NCBI GenBank assembly: GCA_007693595.1 | Contig: REDI01000039.1 | Location: 1 to 64,000, forward strand | DNA from: Deltaproteobacteria bacterium | GTDB taxonomy: Bacteria; Myxococcota_A; UBA796; GCA-2862545 | Length of the DNA: 64,000 nt | Direction: 5' to 3' | In this document: positions 27,890-37,072 of the stretch, piece after piece | Layout of the letters: each line of letters starts with the position of its first letter | Position numbering within the stretch: position 1 is the stretch's first letter | Translations under genes and position numbers: made by a program | Notes under the pieces: generated by a model | Database searches by the model: none | Seen by the model: only the letters and a program-made list of their open reading frames with translations | What the model was told of the DNA's origin: nothing

Positions 27890-28513
27890 ATGCGGCTTGT
27901 CTGCATCAGCGACACCCACGCTCGCCACCGGCAGCTCCGAGTGCCCGACGGCGACGTGCTGCTCCACGCCGGGGACTTGTCCCGCCGCGGAGCTCCAGAG
28001 GACGTGCGGGACTTCGATGGCTGGCTCGGAGGGCTGGCCCATCCTCACAAGATCGTGATCGCGGGCAACCACGATTTCTGCTTCGAGCGGAACCCGCAGG
28101 CGCGCGATTGGATCACGAACGCGACCTACCTACAAGATGAAGCGGTCGAGATCGAGGGGGTGCGGTTCTACGGCAGCCCCTGGCAGGCTCGCTTCTTCGA
28201 TTGGGCCTTCAACCTCGATCGGGGCGCCCCTCTGCGCGAGGTGTGGCGCAAGATACCCCCCGAGACCGATGTTCTCCTGACGCACGGACCGCCCCTCGGC
28301 GTGCTCGATCGGACCTCTCGCGGTCAGAGGGTCGGGTGCGAGGACCTGCTCGCGGCGGTAGAGCGAGTCCGACCCAAGGTCCACGTCTTTGGCCACATCC
28401 ACGAATCGGCGGGACGCCTGGAACGCGGCGGCACGATCTTCGTCAACGCGTGTAGCTGTGATCTTCATTATCGGGCGAGCCAGCCGCCGGTCGTCGTCGA
28501 TCTGCACTTGTGA
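27890..28513 (+). CDS. Metallophosphoesterase (MPPED-like)
   Basis: A 207-residue calcineurin-like phosphoesterase. All five metal-binding blocks are present: DTHAR (block I), GDLSRRG, GNHD, LLTHGPP and FGHIHES. The pattern CISDTHARH..HAGDLS..GNHDFCFE resembles the 239AB/MPPED family, which cleave 2',3'-cyclic nucleotides in vitro. The start codon lies three bases after the stop of the oxygenase gene, so the two form an operon. The substrate in vivo is unknown. Confidence 0.9.
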   Translation: MRLVCISDTHARHRQLRVPDGDVLLHAGDLSRRGAPEDVRDFDGWLGGLAHPHKIVIAGNHDFCFERNPQARDWITNATYLQDEAVEIEGVRFYGSPWQARFFDWAFNLDRGAPLREVWRKIPPETDVLLTHGPPLGVLDRTSRGQRVGCEDLLAAVERVRPKVHVFGHIHESAGRLERGGTIFVNACSCDLHYRASQPPVVVDLHL

Positions 28514-28533
28514 AGGCAACAAGGCAGGCTCGG

Positions 28534-28566
28534 CCGCCGCCGCGCTTGAGGTCGACGCGGCGGCGG
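28534..28566. terminator. Bidirectional hairpin between convergent genes
   Basis: An 11-bp perfect stem (CCGCCGCCGCG / CGCGGCGGCGG) with an 11-base loop, placed between the stops of the phosphoesterase gene and the Omp85-like gene. No T-tract. Confidence 0.6.
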
Positions 28567-28574
28567 GGTCGTCA

Positions 28575-30227
28575 TCAGAAGATATGACCGAAGCCGAAGA
28601 AGGTCTGGGAGCCTTCGCGTCCGACCGCGTAGTCGAGTCGAAGGATCGTGGACTGGTTCCAGGCGATCCGCGCGCCGAGGCCTCCGTTGACCCGCCAGCG
28701 CTCGAAACTGAGCTGCGACCAGTCGTCGAAGACGCTGCCCGCGTCGAGGAAGGGGGTCAGGCCCAAGCCGAAGTGCTGCTTAAACAGGTTGAAGTCGTAG
28801 AGTCGAGTACGAACCTCAAAGTTGACCAGGGTGGCCAAGGGCGCCATGTACCGGGCTTCACGATACCCCCGTAGGGATCGTTCTCCGCCCATGACCATGA
28901 TCCCGCCTGCTTCCGCCTGGCTGGACAAGTCCCACATCTCGATGAAGTTGATGTTGGGTCCGAAGATGTAGCCGAGAGAAGCCATGCCGGCGAGGGTCAG
29001 TCGCCCTCGGCCGTTGTTCCAGGTGATGGGGGTCGTGATGCCCTGACCTTGCAGCATGAACTTGTTGAAGTCGAACTGGGAGCCGAGCCAGGGAGCAGAA
29101 TACTCATGAGAGTACTCAACGAAGACGCCCTTGGTCGGGTCCGGCTCGTAGTCACGAGTATCATAGATGAGGGCGAAGGCAAGCATACTGGTGAACTGGT
29201 ACTGGCTGCTGTTGTTGAAGCCCCCCAGGTTGAACCGATCGAAGGTGCCGTCGGCCAGCTGACGATCGACCAGCGTCTCGTTGTTGATGGCGTCGACTTC
29301 CTCGCCGTCGAGGTTGACCGCTTCGTCCGTCACCCGTCCCCCGTAGGACTGGAAACTCGTGAGCAAGGCCTCATAGCCGAACATGAAGCGCAGCCGGCCC
29401 CCCAACATGACCCGCTCGCCGAGCAGGTTGTAGAGCTGTTCCCGCTGCAGCATGTGGTGGTGGTGCAGGTCGGTGCGGTACACGCCATCGCCGTCCTGTA
29501 GGGCTAACGCGAGGTTATCTTCGTAGTCATTGACATTTCGGAAATCTCGCTCCTGCCCGGAGCGCTTGTCACGGAACCGCAGGCGGCGAATATTGTCGCG
29601 TCCGATGCCCCAGAACTGGGCCTCGGGATCTTCCCAGAGCACGGCATCGGCCCGAAGCCTCCACCGAGAGTCTGCGATGTAGGGGGCGTCGTAGTTCAGC
29701 TCGTACCGGATCCGGCCGTTCTGGAAGATGAAGAGCTGGGTCTTGATGCGGTGACGGTAGGGGGTGTAGTCGAAGAAGGGGTCGCTGCGGTCTTTGTTGA
29801 CGAAGAGGTTGAGGGTGCCTCCGACCCCGAAGCCGCGGATGGGATCGAAGCCAAGCTCGGGCAGTCCGGTGATGAAGGTGCCTTCCTTCTTCTCCTCGCG
29901 TTCGAAGTCGGGGAGGCGCTTGGAGGGGTGGATGAAGAAGGGGAGCTCGCGTGCGGGCTTCGCTTCGTCGTCTTCGGAGGTGGGCTCCGGCTCGGTCGTC
30001 GCCGCGGCAGGCTCCGCCATGGGCTCGGAGGGGGTCTGGGCTTCGGGTTCTGGCTGGAGCTCGCCAGGCGGTGCCTCGTCGCCAGGCGGTGCCTCGTCGC
30101 CGGGCGGTGCCTCGTCGCCGGGCGGCGCAGAGGGCTCGGGTGTGGTGGTCGGCTCGGCTGCGCTCTCGGGCGTCGCGAGTGCCAGAGTTGGAAGCAGAGC
30201 TAGAACGAACAGGGGTGCGAATCGCAT
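28575..30227 (-). CDS. Omp85/BamA-type outer-membrane beta-barrel protein (surface antigen D15-like)
   Basis: A 550-residue protein with signal peptide MRFAPLFVLALLPTLALA, then a ~90-residue Pro/Glu linker that includes three to four PGDEAP hexapeptides. The rest is a beta-barrel of the Omp85/Surface-antigen family: alternating strands with YELNYDAPYIADSRWRLRAD, YDTRDYEPDPTKGVFVEYSHEYSA, a conserved GGERSLRGYREARYMA motif (the VRGY/F loop equivalent of the L6 hairpin) and a C-terminal Phe (FFGFGHIF). No POTRA domain is visible before the barrel, so it is more likely an exporter or secretion-type member than BamA itself. A palindrome at 30273-30288 lies upstream. Confidence 0.87.
   Translation of the reverse strand: MRFAPLFVLALLPTLALATPESAAEPTTTPEPSAPPGDEAPPGDEAPPGDEAPPGELQPEPEAQTPSEPMAEPAAATTEPEPTSEDDEAKPARELPFFIHPSKRLPDFEREEKKEGTFITGLPELGFDPIRGFGVGGTLNLFVNKDRSDPFFDYTPYRHRIKTQLFIFQNGRIRYELNYDAPYIADSRWRLRADAVLWEDPEAQFWGIGRDNIRRLRFRDKRSGQERDFRNVNDYEDNLALALQDGDGVYRTDLHHHHMLQREQLYNLLGERVMLGGRLRFMFGYEALLTSFQSYGGRVTDEAVNLDGEEVDAINNETLVDRQLADGTFDRFNLGGFNNSSQYQFTSMLAFALIYDTRDYEPDPTKGVFVEYSHEYSAPWLGSQFDFNKFMLQGQGITTPITWNNGRGRLTLAGMASLGYIFGPNINFIEMWDLSSQAEAGGIMVMGGERSLRGYREARYMAPLATLVNFEVRTRLYDFNLFKQHFGLGLTPFLDAGSVFDDWSQLSFERWRVNGGLGARIAWNQSTILRLDYAVGREGSQTFFGFGHIF
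30063..30128. repeat. 18-bp tandem repeat coding PGDEAP units
   Basis: Three 18-bp units (GCCAGGCGGTGCCTCGTC, the third with one change) and a partial fourth run without interruption inside the Omp85-like gene. They encode the linker repeat PGDEAP on the minus strand. Copy number may vary between strains. Confidence 0.9.
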
Positions 30228-30272
30228 GGTGATCCTCGCGGTGTTGGAGGGGCTGGAGCGCCCGTTGTTGGA

Positions 30273-30288
30273 GCAGGGCTAGCCCTGC
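30273..30288. promoter_or_regulatory. 16-bp perfect palindrome upstream of the Omp85-like gene
   Basis: GCAGGGCTAGCCCTGC is its own reverse complement and lies 46-61 bp before the ATG at 30227. It has the size and position of an operator, or it may form a hairpin in the leader. The protein that binds it is unknown. Confidence 0.4.
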
Positions 30289-30799
30289 GGGAGACGGAGG
30301 GGTTGGGTGTCGGATGACCCAGCCCTGTCGGACGGATCGCGTACGGCGCCGAAGGCGCGCGCGATGTGTGGGCGGACGTCTGAGCTTCGCATCCAGAGGG
30401 GTCCGGCTCTTGAAGAGACCGAAGCACGGATGGAGCGGGACGGTGAGGGGCGGCGCGGCGAGACGTAGCCGAAAGGAAGCCTGCTACCTGTAGGTGGGCC
30501 GAGGGCTGTACCGGGGGTAGAGCACGACCACAACACGCCGGGCCCCAGGACATGAAGGGGGACGTGAGCGGGCCGCGACCGTGCTGCCAGCGTTGGTTGT
30601 GCCATGGTGGGTTCGAATGGGCATGGGCACTCCAATCGGTCGGCCGGGTATCGTGCGGTCAGGGCCGTGTCAACGAGGCAGGGTACGCTTGGGCTTGCGA
30701 TGCCCTTTCGATGAACTGGAACTTCGGATCGAGCGCCCTCGCGTCTGCGCTACGCAGAAGGTCGGCAGGTCGTTAGGAAGGTCGCTGGAGGTGGGTGAG
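30289..30799. other. Gene-free interval between divergent genes
   Basis: About 510 bp between the Omp85-like and amidase genes. I find no convincing coding region: the open frames here are Arg/Pro/Ser-rich shadows. Stem-loops are present (GGTTGGGT / ACCCAGCC at 30301-30324). GGTTCGAATGGG near 30610 resembles a tRNA T-loop but no acceptor or anticodon arm accompanies it. Promoters for both flanking genes should lie here. Confidence 0.5.
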
Positions 30800-32293
30800 A
30801 TGCCCTTTGCAGAGTTTGAGAACTACGATGCGGTGGGGCTCGCGGAGCTGGTGCGCGCAGGCGAGGTCAGCCCGGCGGAGCTCGTCGAGGCAGCCATCGC
30901 TCGCGTCGAGGCGAGGAACCCGGAGCTGAACGCCGTGGTTCACACGATGTTCGAGCAGGCGCGGCAGGCCGTGTCCCAGGGGCTCCCCGAAGGGCCGATG
31001 CGAGGAGTGCCCTTTCTGCTCAAGGACCTCCACGCGGACGTGGCGGGCCACCCGACCACGGCGGGCTCCGCGCTGAGCGAAGGCCTGCTCGCTTCAGAGG
31101 ACTCCACCCTGGTCGAGCGCTATCGTCGCGCCGGGCTGGTCCTGCTCGGCAAGACCAACGTGCCCGAGCTAGGCATCATGGGGGTCACAGAGTCACGGCA
31201 CTTGGGGCCCGCCCGGAACCCGTGGAACCCCGATCACACGCCCGGAGGCTCCTCGGGCGGGGCCGCCGCGGCCGTGGCGGCGCGCATGGTGCCTGTGGCC
31301 CACGCCTCCGATGGTGGCGGTAGTATACGCATTCCGGCGAGTCACTGCGGACTCGTGGGCCTCAAGCCCTCCCGCGCCCGCACCCCCTCGGGCCCGCTCC
31401 ACGGGCCGGGATGGGGCGGGCTCTCGGTCGAGCACGTCGTGAGTCGGACCGTGCGGGACTCCGCCGCCTTGCTCGACGCCTCTCATGGCTCGGAGCCGGG
31501 GGCTCCCTACCAGGTGGTGCCTCCAGACCGCCCCTTCCTCGACGAGGTGGGGGTCGATCCTGGCAAGCTGCGCATCGCGTTCACCCCTCGCGCGCTCCTA
31601 GCCGGCGAGGCGCACGGGGACTGTGTCACGGCGGTCGAGCGCGCGGCCACGATGCTCAGCGAGCTCGGACATGAGGTCGAGATCGCTGAACCCACCTTCG
31701 ACCCCATCGCCTTGCGGCGCGCCTACTTCGGCTATGTCGCTTGCGGGGTGGCTGGGGATCTCCAGGCCTTGGCCCGCCGCCAGGGCCGAGCCGCGAGCCC
31801 CTCCGACGTCGAACCCACCACCTGGGTCTTCAACCAGATCGGCCACGCCTTGCGTGGCGCCGATGTCGAGCAGCATCACCGGGCGGCCCACGCCCTGGGT
31901 TTCTCGCTCGCAGCCTTCTTCGGGACCTACGATCTCTGGCTCACCGCCACGTGCGCGCGTCCCCCCGCGCGGGTCGGGGAGCTCTACCCCGACGCGAGCA
32001 AGGAGCGGTTGATGAAGGCCCTGCGCTTCGTCGGCACCCGCACGGTGCTTCTGAGCGCCCTCGATCGCCTCGCCGCCGAGGCCCTCTCGGCGACCCCGAA
32101 CACCCAGCTCGCCAACCTGTCGGGGATCCCCGCGATCTCGATTCCCCTCCACCGAAACGGCGCGGGCATGCCGGTCGGCGTGCAGCTCATGGCTCCCCTC
32201 GGAGCCGAAGCTCGCCTGCTTCGGGTGGCGTCGCAGCTCGAGGTTGCCCACCCCTGGATCGACGCCACCCCGGTCTTGAAGGAGGTCCCTTGA
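30800..32293 (+). CDS. Amidase (amidase-signature family)
   Basis: A 497-residue cytoplasmic amide hydrolase. The Ser-cisSer-Lys triad is visible: Lys in [11 protein letters not shown], the Gly/Ser-rich loop [15 protein letters not shown], and [11 protein letters not shown]. Length is normal for the family, which includes 6-aminohexanoate-cyclic-dimer hydrolase and GatA-like enzymes. The lack of GatB and GatC neighbours argues against a role in tRNA amidation. The start at 30800 has CTGGAGGTG upstream. The stop TGA overlaps the TTG of thiE, so the two may be coupled. Confidence 0.92.
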   Translation: MPFAEFENYDAVGLAELVRAGEVSPAELVEAAIARVEARNPELNAVVHTMFEQARQAVSQGLPEGPMRGVPFLLKDLHADVAGHPTTAGSALSEGLLASEDSTLVERYRRAGLVLLGKTNVPELGIMGVTESRHLGPARNPWNPDHTPGGSSGGAAAAVAARMVPVAHASDGGGSIRIPASHCGLVGLKPSRARTPSGPLHGPGWGGLSVEHVVSRTVRDSAALLDASHGSEPGAPYQVVPPDRPFLDEVGVDPGKLRIAFTPRALLAGEAHGDCVTAVERAATMLSELGHEVEIAEPTFDPIALRRAYFGYVACGVAGDLQALARRQGRAASPSDVEPTTWVFNQIGHALRGADVEQHHRAAHALGFSLAAFFGTYDLWLTATCARPPARVGELYPDASKERLMKALRFVGTRTVLLSALDRLAAEALSATPNTQLANLSGIPAISIPLHRNGAGMPVGVQLMAPLGAEARLLRVASQLEVAHPWIDATPVLKEVP

Positions 32294-32922
32294 GCGTGAT
32301 CGGCCGGCTCCACGTCATCACCGACGAGGTCATCCAAGATCGCTTCGACCACCTCAGCCTGGCTCGTCTGGCCATCGACGGCGGGGCCACCGTCATCCAA
32401 TACCGCGAGAAGCGCCCCTTGGCGGACCGGGCGCGGCTGGCTGTTGCGGAGTCCTTGGCCCAGCTCTGCGCCGATCGCGGGGCGACCCTCATCATCGACG
32501 ACCGTGCCGATCTCGCCGCACTGGTCGGAGTGGGGCTTCACGTCGGCCCGAACGACGTTCCGGTAGATCGTGCCCGAACCCTGGTGCGCGGACCCATCGG
32601 CGCCACGGCCAATCGCCTCGACAGGGCGACCGATCCTGAGCTCGCGAGGGCGGACTACCTGGGCTGTGGTCCCGTCTTCGGTACGACATCTAAGGGGGAG
32701 CGTCCCCCGCCGCGTCTGGGCCTCGAGGCCTTGGCTGGGATCTGCGACGCGGTCTCGCTGCCGGTGATCGCGATCGGAGGCCTCCGCGTCGAGCGGGTGC
32801 CCGAGGTCCTTCGGGCGGGCGCGCACGGCGTCGCGATCTTGGGGGCCATCGCCTTGGCTGAGGACCCCGCCGAGATGACGGCGCGCTTTGTGCGCGCGAT
32901 CGAGGAAGCCTCGGTGTGCTAG
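32290..32922 (+). CDS. thiE: Thiamine-phosphate synthase (ThiE-like)
   Basis: A 210-residue TIM-barrel enzyme that joins HMP-pyrophosphate and carboxythiazole phosphate to give thiamine phosphate. ThiE motifs are QYREKR, IIDDRADLAALVGVGLHVG, and DYLGCGPVFGTTSKGE. The start is TTG at 32290 with AAGGAGGT four bases away, overlapping the amidase stop; GTG at 32296 is an alternative. The other thiamine genes (thiO-thiS-thiG-tenI-like) are 5 kb away at 37.6-40.4 kb. The Gln that usually follows HLG is Pro (HVGPND), a common variant. Confidence 0.85.
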   Translation: MSVIGRLHVITDEVIQDRFDHLSLARLAIDGGATVIQYREKRPLADRARLAVAESLAQLCADRGATLIIDDRADLAALVGVGLHVGPNDVPVDRARTLVRGPIGATANRLDRATDPELARADYLGCGPVFGTTSKGERPPPRLGLEALAGICDAVSLPVIAIGGLRVERVPEVLRAGAHGVAILGAIALAEDPAEMTARFVRAIEEASVC

Positions 32923-34847
32923 GGGCGGCCCGATAGCGGGTTCGGCTGGACGGCGTCCAACACATCGCGGATCCGTCGGGCGAGCCCGGAGATCGTGAAG
33001 GGCTTGGCCACGGTATGGGCGGCCGGATCATGTCGGCCCCCCTGTGTACCCCTGGGGTGGGTCATGGTGAGGATCGGCGGTACCATGTCTCGTTTCCGCA
33101 GCGCGCAGATCAGGGGTGAGTCGGGGTGGGGGTCGGCGGTCTCGTCCGCCAGGACCAGGGCCGCTTGTTCGAGATCGGCCCAGGGCAGCTCCAGGGCGAG
33201 GCAGGGATCCGGGGCGGCGTGCACGCGGTACCCAAGGGCTGCGAGCCCGCGTTGGGTCTGCTCCCGGAGCCAGGGATCCGGCTCGATGAGCAGGACGCAC
33301 TCGGTTCCGCCGTTCGTGATGCGCGCCCCACGCTTCGCCGGCCGAGTCCTTGAAGCGCAGGCCGACGGGAGGTAGACGGTGAAGGTCGCGCCCGTGCCGG
33401 GCGAACTCTGCGCCGTGAGCGCACCGTCGTGTCGATGCACGATGTTCCGCGCGATCGCGAGCCCGAGCCCCGTCCCGCTCGGTCGAGAGGTGACGAAAGG
33501 GTCGAAGATCTGCGGGAGGAGGTCGGCGGGGATCCCAGGGCCGTCGTCGGAGACCTCGATCAGACCGTAGGAGCCGGGGTTGAGCTCGGGTGGCCGCGCC
33601 GGGTCCTCTGGCTTCAGGTCTCGAGTCTGAACACGGACCTGGATGTTCCCCTGATTGGAGGCCTGTGCCGCGTTGATCAAGAGATTGAGAAGGACCAGCT
33701 GGAGCTGCCCCGAATCGGCGAAGACACGGCACGGTCGGTCGGGGAGGGCGAAGCTCAAGGAGGCCTCTCCGACGGCCCGGCGCAGGAGAGGCTCGATCTC
33801 GGTCATGGCTGTCCTGAGCTCGAGGGGACGCGGCGGGCGAGCGGGTCTCGGTCCCATCGCGAGCAGTCCCCGAGAGAGCTCCGCGGCGCGCTCCGTGGCG
33901 GTGGTGAGCGCCGAGAAGGCCTGCGCGCTGCGGGCATCGTCCTCGCGCACGAGCTGGGCGGCTGCGCCGTAGATGATGGTCAGCAGGTTGTTGAAGTCGT
34001 GAGCCACCGTGCCGGCGAGCTGTGCGACGGCCTCGACCCGTTGCGCCGCGCGCACTCGATCCTCAAGGGCACGCGGCTCCGTGATGTCTATGACCCCGCC
34101 TACCAGCCGCACCACGTCTCCCGAGGCGTTGAGCTGCGGGCGGACATGGTCCCGTAGCCATCGGAGATCCCCCGCTTTCGTGTAGATCCGGTACTCCGAG
34201 ATGAAGGGCTGAGGTCCCAGACCCGCGCCGAGATCGCGGCTGAGGGCCTCGCGGTCCTCAGGGTGCACGATCTGAAGCCATCCACCTAGGGCAGCGACCT
34301 CCTCGGGCTCGTAGCCGGTGAGTCGGGCGAAGCTCCCCGCGACCGCCGAGGGGGCAAGGGAAGGAGCCGTCAGGTCGACGATGTAGACGTAGTCGCTCGC
34401 GAGCTCGTTGAGCAGCGCGGTGATCTCCTCGTGTTCGCGCGCCCGCTCCTCCGACTCGATCCGCGGGGTGACGTCGACCACCGAGCCGGTCATGCGAAGG
34501 GGGCGCCCTTGGGGTGAGCTGAGCACGCCACCCCGACACTCCACATGCCGGATCTGGCCGTCGTTCCTGCGGACGATGCGATGCGTCAACGTATACTCGG
34601 TGGCGCGCTCGAGGGCCTGGGTGACCACTTGCATGACGCGGGCGCGGTCGTCGGGGTGAATACACTGCTGGTAGGCTGAGAGGTCGCCGCCAAAATCACC
34701 TGGATTGAAGCCGAAGAGCTCGTGGAGTGTATCGCTCCAAGTGATCGTGCCCGCCTCGATATCCCAGGCGAAGACGCCCACGCCCGAGAAGCGGAGCGCG
34801 TCGTCTAGGTCTCGCCGAGAGAACGGCGGTGCTAGGGGGTGGGGCAT
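32919..34847 (-). CDS. Hybrid sensor histidine kinase (PAS-PAS-HisKA-HATPase-receiver)
   Basis: A 642-residue cytoplasmic hybrid kinase. It has a PAS/PAC unit at ~10-130 (FSGVGVFAWDIEAGTITW), a second PAS at ~145-265 (the segment DYVYIVDLT...SFARLTGY), and a HisKA H-box with VAHDFNNLL (His near 282). An HATPase domain follows with LINAAQ (N box), DDGPGIP (G1), FDPFVTSRPSGTGLGL (F/G2) and then a receiver at ~525-635. The receiver keeps EPD, the Asp in LADET, and the Lys in AKPF. The start at 34847 has GGAG upstream (an ATG at 34886 also fits). Its stop overlaps the stop of thiE on the other strand (CTAG). No membrane segment, no partner regulator nearby. Confidence 0.93.
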   Translation of the reverse strand: MPHPLAPPFSRRDLDDALRFSGVGVFAWDIEAGTITWSDTLHELFGFNPGDFGGDLSAYQQCIHPDDRARVMQVVTQALERATEYTLTHRIVRRNDGQIRHVECRGGVLSSPQGRPLRMTGSVVDVTPRIESEERAREHEEITALLNELASDYVYIVDLTAPSLAPSAVAGSFARLTGYEPEEVAALGGWLQIVHPEDREALSRDLGAGLGPQPFISEYRIYTKAGDLRWLRDHVRPQLNASGDVVRLVGGVIDITEPRALEDRVRAAQRVEAVAQLAGTVAHDFNNLLTIIYGAAAQLVREDDARSAQAFSALTTATERAAELSRGLLAMGPRPARPPRPLELRTAMTEIEPLLRRAVGEASLSFALPDRPCRVFADSGQLQLVLLNLLINAAQASNQGNIQVRVQTRDLKPEDPARPPELNPGSYGLIEVSDDGPGIPADLLPQIFDPFVTSRPSGTGLGLAIARNIVHRHDGALTAQSSPGTGATFTVYLPSACASRTRPAKRGARITNGGTECVLLIEPDPWLREQTQRGLAALGYRVHAAPDPCLALELPWADLEQAALVLADETADPHPDSPLICALRKRDMVPPILTMTHPRGTQGGRHDPAAHTVAKPFTISGLARRIRDVLDAVQPNPLSGRP

Positions 34848-35152
34848 CGTGGACTCCGCCGGGCCGATGGCCTCAGGGATCCGCACTCTACCATCCGCGT
34901 CCAGTGCCGGATGGCCGGGCTATCTGACCGCTTGCCGGTCACCGCTAGGCCAGGGGACCTTCCTCGCGATAGGGCGAGTCATGCGCCTTACGGTGTCGCG
35001 CGTAGTTCGACCGCGCCTAAGGCGAACAGGGTCCGACTGGGCCAAGACTCGCCCCGCGCCAGCGCCTCGAGGCCAAGGCGAGGGGGACGGGTGGCTCGGT
35101 GGCCCGCGCGAAAGAAGGGCGCTCTCCTACCTAGGCCCTCTCCCAGCTACGG
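34848..35152. other. Gene-free interval
   Basis: About 305 bp between the kinase start and the stop of the DUF4157 gene. No coding region, repeat, or clear hairpin was recognised. It should hold the kinase promoter. Confidence 0.4.
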
Positions 35153-36985
35153 TCAGGCGGTGATGAGGTGCCGGATGTCTTCGAGGCGGCGGGCGGCGAT
35201 GCCCGTGACCCGAAGCAGCTCTTCGACGCGCTGGAAGTCGCCATGGCGCTCCCGGTAGGCCACGATCCGGTCGGCGATAACCGGACCGATGCCCGGCAGT
35301 CGCTCCAGCTCGCTGGCCGTGGCGCTGTTGACATCGACGAGCTGGGCGCTCGGCGCCGTGGTCTCGGCCACACGCTCGGGCTCGGCCTCGACCACCTGCT
35401 CCTGCTCGGCGGCCTGCTCCTGCGCCTCGTCGCGCTGCGTGGGACGCTCGCGCTCGGTCGAGGCGGTCTCGGTGCGCGAGCCACCGCGGAGGAAGCCAAA
35501 GATTCGCTCCCAGATGGAAGGGCGACGGGCGGGAGCAGCCTCTTGCTCTTCGGTCTCGGCTTGGGCGACCTGCTCTTGGACCATCTCTTCGGGGGTTTCG
35601 GGCAGGACCTCTTCGGCTTGCTCCGACGCGGCTTGTTCTGCCGCAGCCTGCTCTGCCGCAGCCTGCTCTGCCGCAGCCTGTTCTGCGGCGAGGCGGTCGG
35701 CTTCGGCCTGCTCGGCGGCGAGGCGGTCGGCTTCGGCCTGCTCGGCTTCGGGGCTGTGGTAGTCGTACTCGACGCGGGCCGTGTTGGCGTGGCGCCAGAT
35801 CCACGGGCCGCTATCGGTCTCTGGGTTGCGCTCTCGGCCCTTCTTGAGCTCGTCAGCGGTCTGCTCATCATCGAAGGAGTGGTTGATCCAGGCTCGACCC
35901 TTGGGAGTGAGGCTCAGGCCCGTGGCGATGATCGCCGCGATGTCTTCGCCGTCGCCGAAGAGGGAGCGCTGCGCTTGGAGCTGGGAGCGGTCGCTGGTGT
36001 AGGCGAAGAAGTCTTCCCACAGGCAGGCCGTGGGGGCCGTGGGCCAAGCGTCGGCCACCACGAGCTCGTTGTCAGGGTCCTTGTCGAGGTCGCCCATCAC
36101 GACGAAGGCGTGGTCGAGCCCTTCCTTGACCGAGTAGTGCAGGTGCTCACCGGCCGCGTTGACCCGAAGGTAGTCCATGGCCACCGCCGCGTATTCACCA
36201 CAGTTGCCCGACTGGGCCAGGCCGGCCTTGGCGTGGGTGAGGGCATCGGGGTGGGCGCGGGCCAAGTGCATGACGCTGGGCGAGATGTGCCAGCACTCGG
36301 GATCGCGCATGGCGGCCATGCGGAAGTAGGAGTTGAAGTTGCTCGCCTTGAGGTCTTCGTATTGGTTGCCCCGCCCTTCGGACATGACCTGCTCGGTGTG
36401 CTTGATCGCGTTCGCGGAGAGGGCGAGGCGACCCATGGCCTGAGCCGACACGGCCTTCTTGGGCTTGGCGCGAAGCTGGACCTTGGGGGCCGGCGCGGCG
36501 CCCACCCCGGGTCCGGCCGCCTGGTCGAGCAGGTCTGCGGCGGATTCGCCGGCGACGACGCGCGACGCGATCTGGTCGGCGATCTGCTCCCCCGCGTCAC
36601 CTTCGGAGCCCATCTCGCCGTCGGGACCGACGCCGGCAGACTGCAGGCAAGCGTGCGCAGCCTCGTGCGCGGCGGTGAAGAGATCGGGGCTCTCGCCAAA
36701 CGCGACGTCCTCGCCGTAGGCAAAGGCCACGGCGTCGAGGGTCTCGGTCGCTTCCTCGGCCTCGGCGCCGACGTGCGCGCGGAGCCCGCTGATGTCGTGA
36801 TCGCCGAAGGAGGCCTGGATCTGTTCGAGATGGGGGTAGGACCCGCCAGGGCCCTTGGTGCCCTTGGCGGCGATAGCGCTGGCCCCAGCGGCGTTACCGT
36901 GGGAAGGAGAGTCGCTCGCGGGCCCGGCAGAGGGAGAGCCGCCGCCGGCAGATGGCTTGGAACGGCGCTGAATACGTTGTTTCAT
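35153..36985 (-). CDS. DUF4157 protein fused to cysteine-peptidase/transglutaminase-like and ComEA-type HhH domains
   Basis: A 610-residue protein without signal peptide. Residues ~50-118 match the DUF4157 domain, which marks cargo of extracellular contractile injection systems: IQASFGDHDISGLRAHVG, AFAYGEDVAFG, and the metal motif HEAAH (107-111) with ACLQ. Residues ~185-410 form an unclassified globular domain with a Cys-His-Asp trio: NCGEYAAVAMDYL (C262), DHAFVVMGDL (H292), VADAWP (D312), as in transglutaminase/papain-fold toxins. Residues ~413-460 are a low-complexity coiled coil of AEQAEADRLA and AEQAA units. The C-terminus, ~547-610, is a helix-hairpin-helix DNA-binding unit like ComEA (VNSATASELERLPGIGPVIADRI). 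The ATG at 36985 has no good ribosome site; TTG at 37015 is possible. No injection-system genes are in the window. Confidence 0.8.
   Translation of the reverse strand: MKQRIQRRSKPSAGGGSPSAGPASDSPSHGNAAGASAIAAKGTKGPGGSYPHLEQIQASFGDHDISGLRAHVGAEAEEATETLDAVAFAYGEDVAFGESPDLFTAAHEAAHACLQSAGVGPDGEMGSEGDAGEQIADQIASRVVAGESAADLLDQAAGPGVGAAPAPKVQLRAKPKKAVSAQAMGRLALSANAIKHTEQVMSEGRGNQYEDLKASNFNSYFRMAAMRDPECWHISPSVMHLARAHPDALTHAKAGLAQSGNCGEYAAVAMDYLRVNAAGEHLHYSVKEGLDHAFVVMGDLDKDPDNELVVADAWPTAPTACLWEDFFAYTSDRSQLQAQRSLFGDGEDIAAIIATGLSLTPKGRAWINHSFDDEQTADELKKGRERNPETDSGPWIWRHANTARVEYDYHSPEAEQAEADRLAAEQAEADRLAAEQAAAEQAAAEQAAAEQAASEQAEEVLPETPEEMVQEQVAQAETEEQEAAPARRPSIWERIFGFLRGGSRTETASTERERPTQRDEAQEQAAEQEQVVEAEPERVAETTAPSAQLVDVNSATASELERLPGIGPVIADRIVAYRERHGDFQRVEELLRVTGIAARRLEDIRHLITA
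35638..35744. repeat. 15-bp and 30-bp tandem repeats in the coiled-coil linker
   Basis: Three 15-bp units (CTGCCGCAGCCTGCT; the third differs by one base) at 35638-35682 are followed by two perfect 30-bp units at 35685-35744. On the minus strand they encode the AEQAA and AEADRLAAEQ repeats of the DUF4157 protein. Slippage would lengthen or shorten the linker without breaking the frame. Confidence 0.9.
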
Positions 36986-37072
36986 GAAAACACCATGGGG
37001 GTTGAGGAGAACCAAACAAGATATGATCCAAGGGTAGCACGGAGCTTGGCCGGCCGCCAGATCGAGCCTGGG

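Noticed and set aside
30595-30640. tRNA-like T-loop (GGTTCGAATGGG)
   Set aside because: No matching acceptor, D or anticodon arm within 80 bases on either side.
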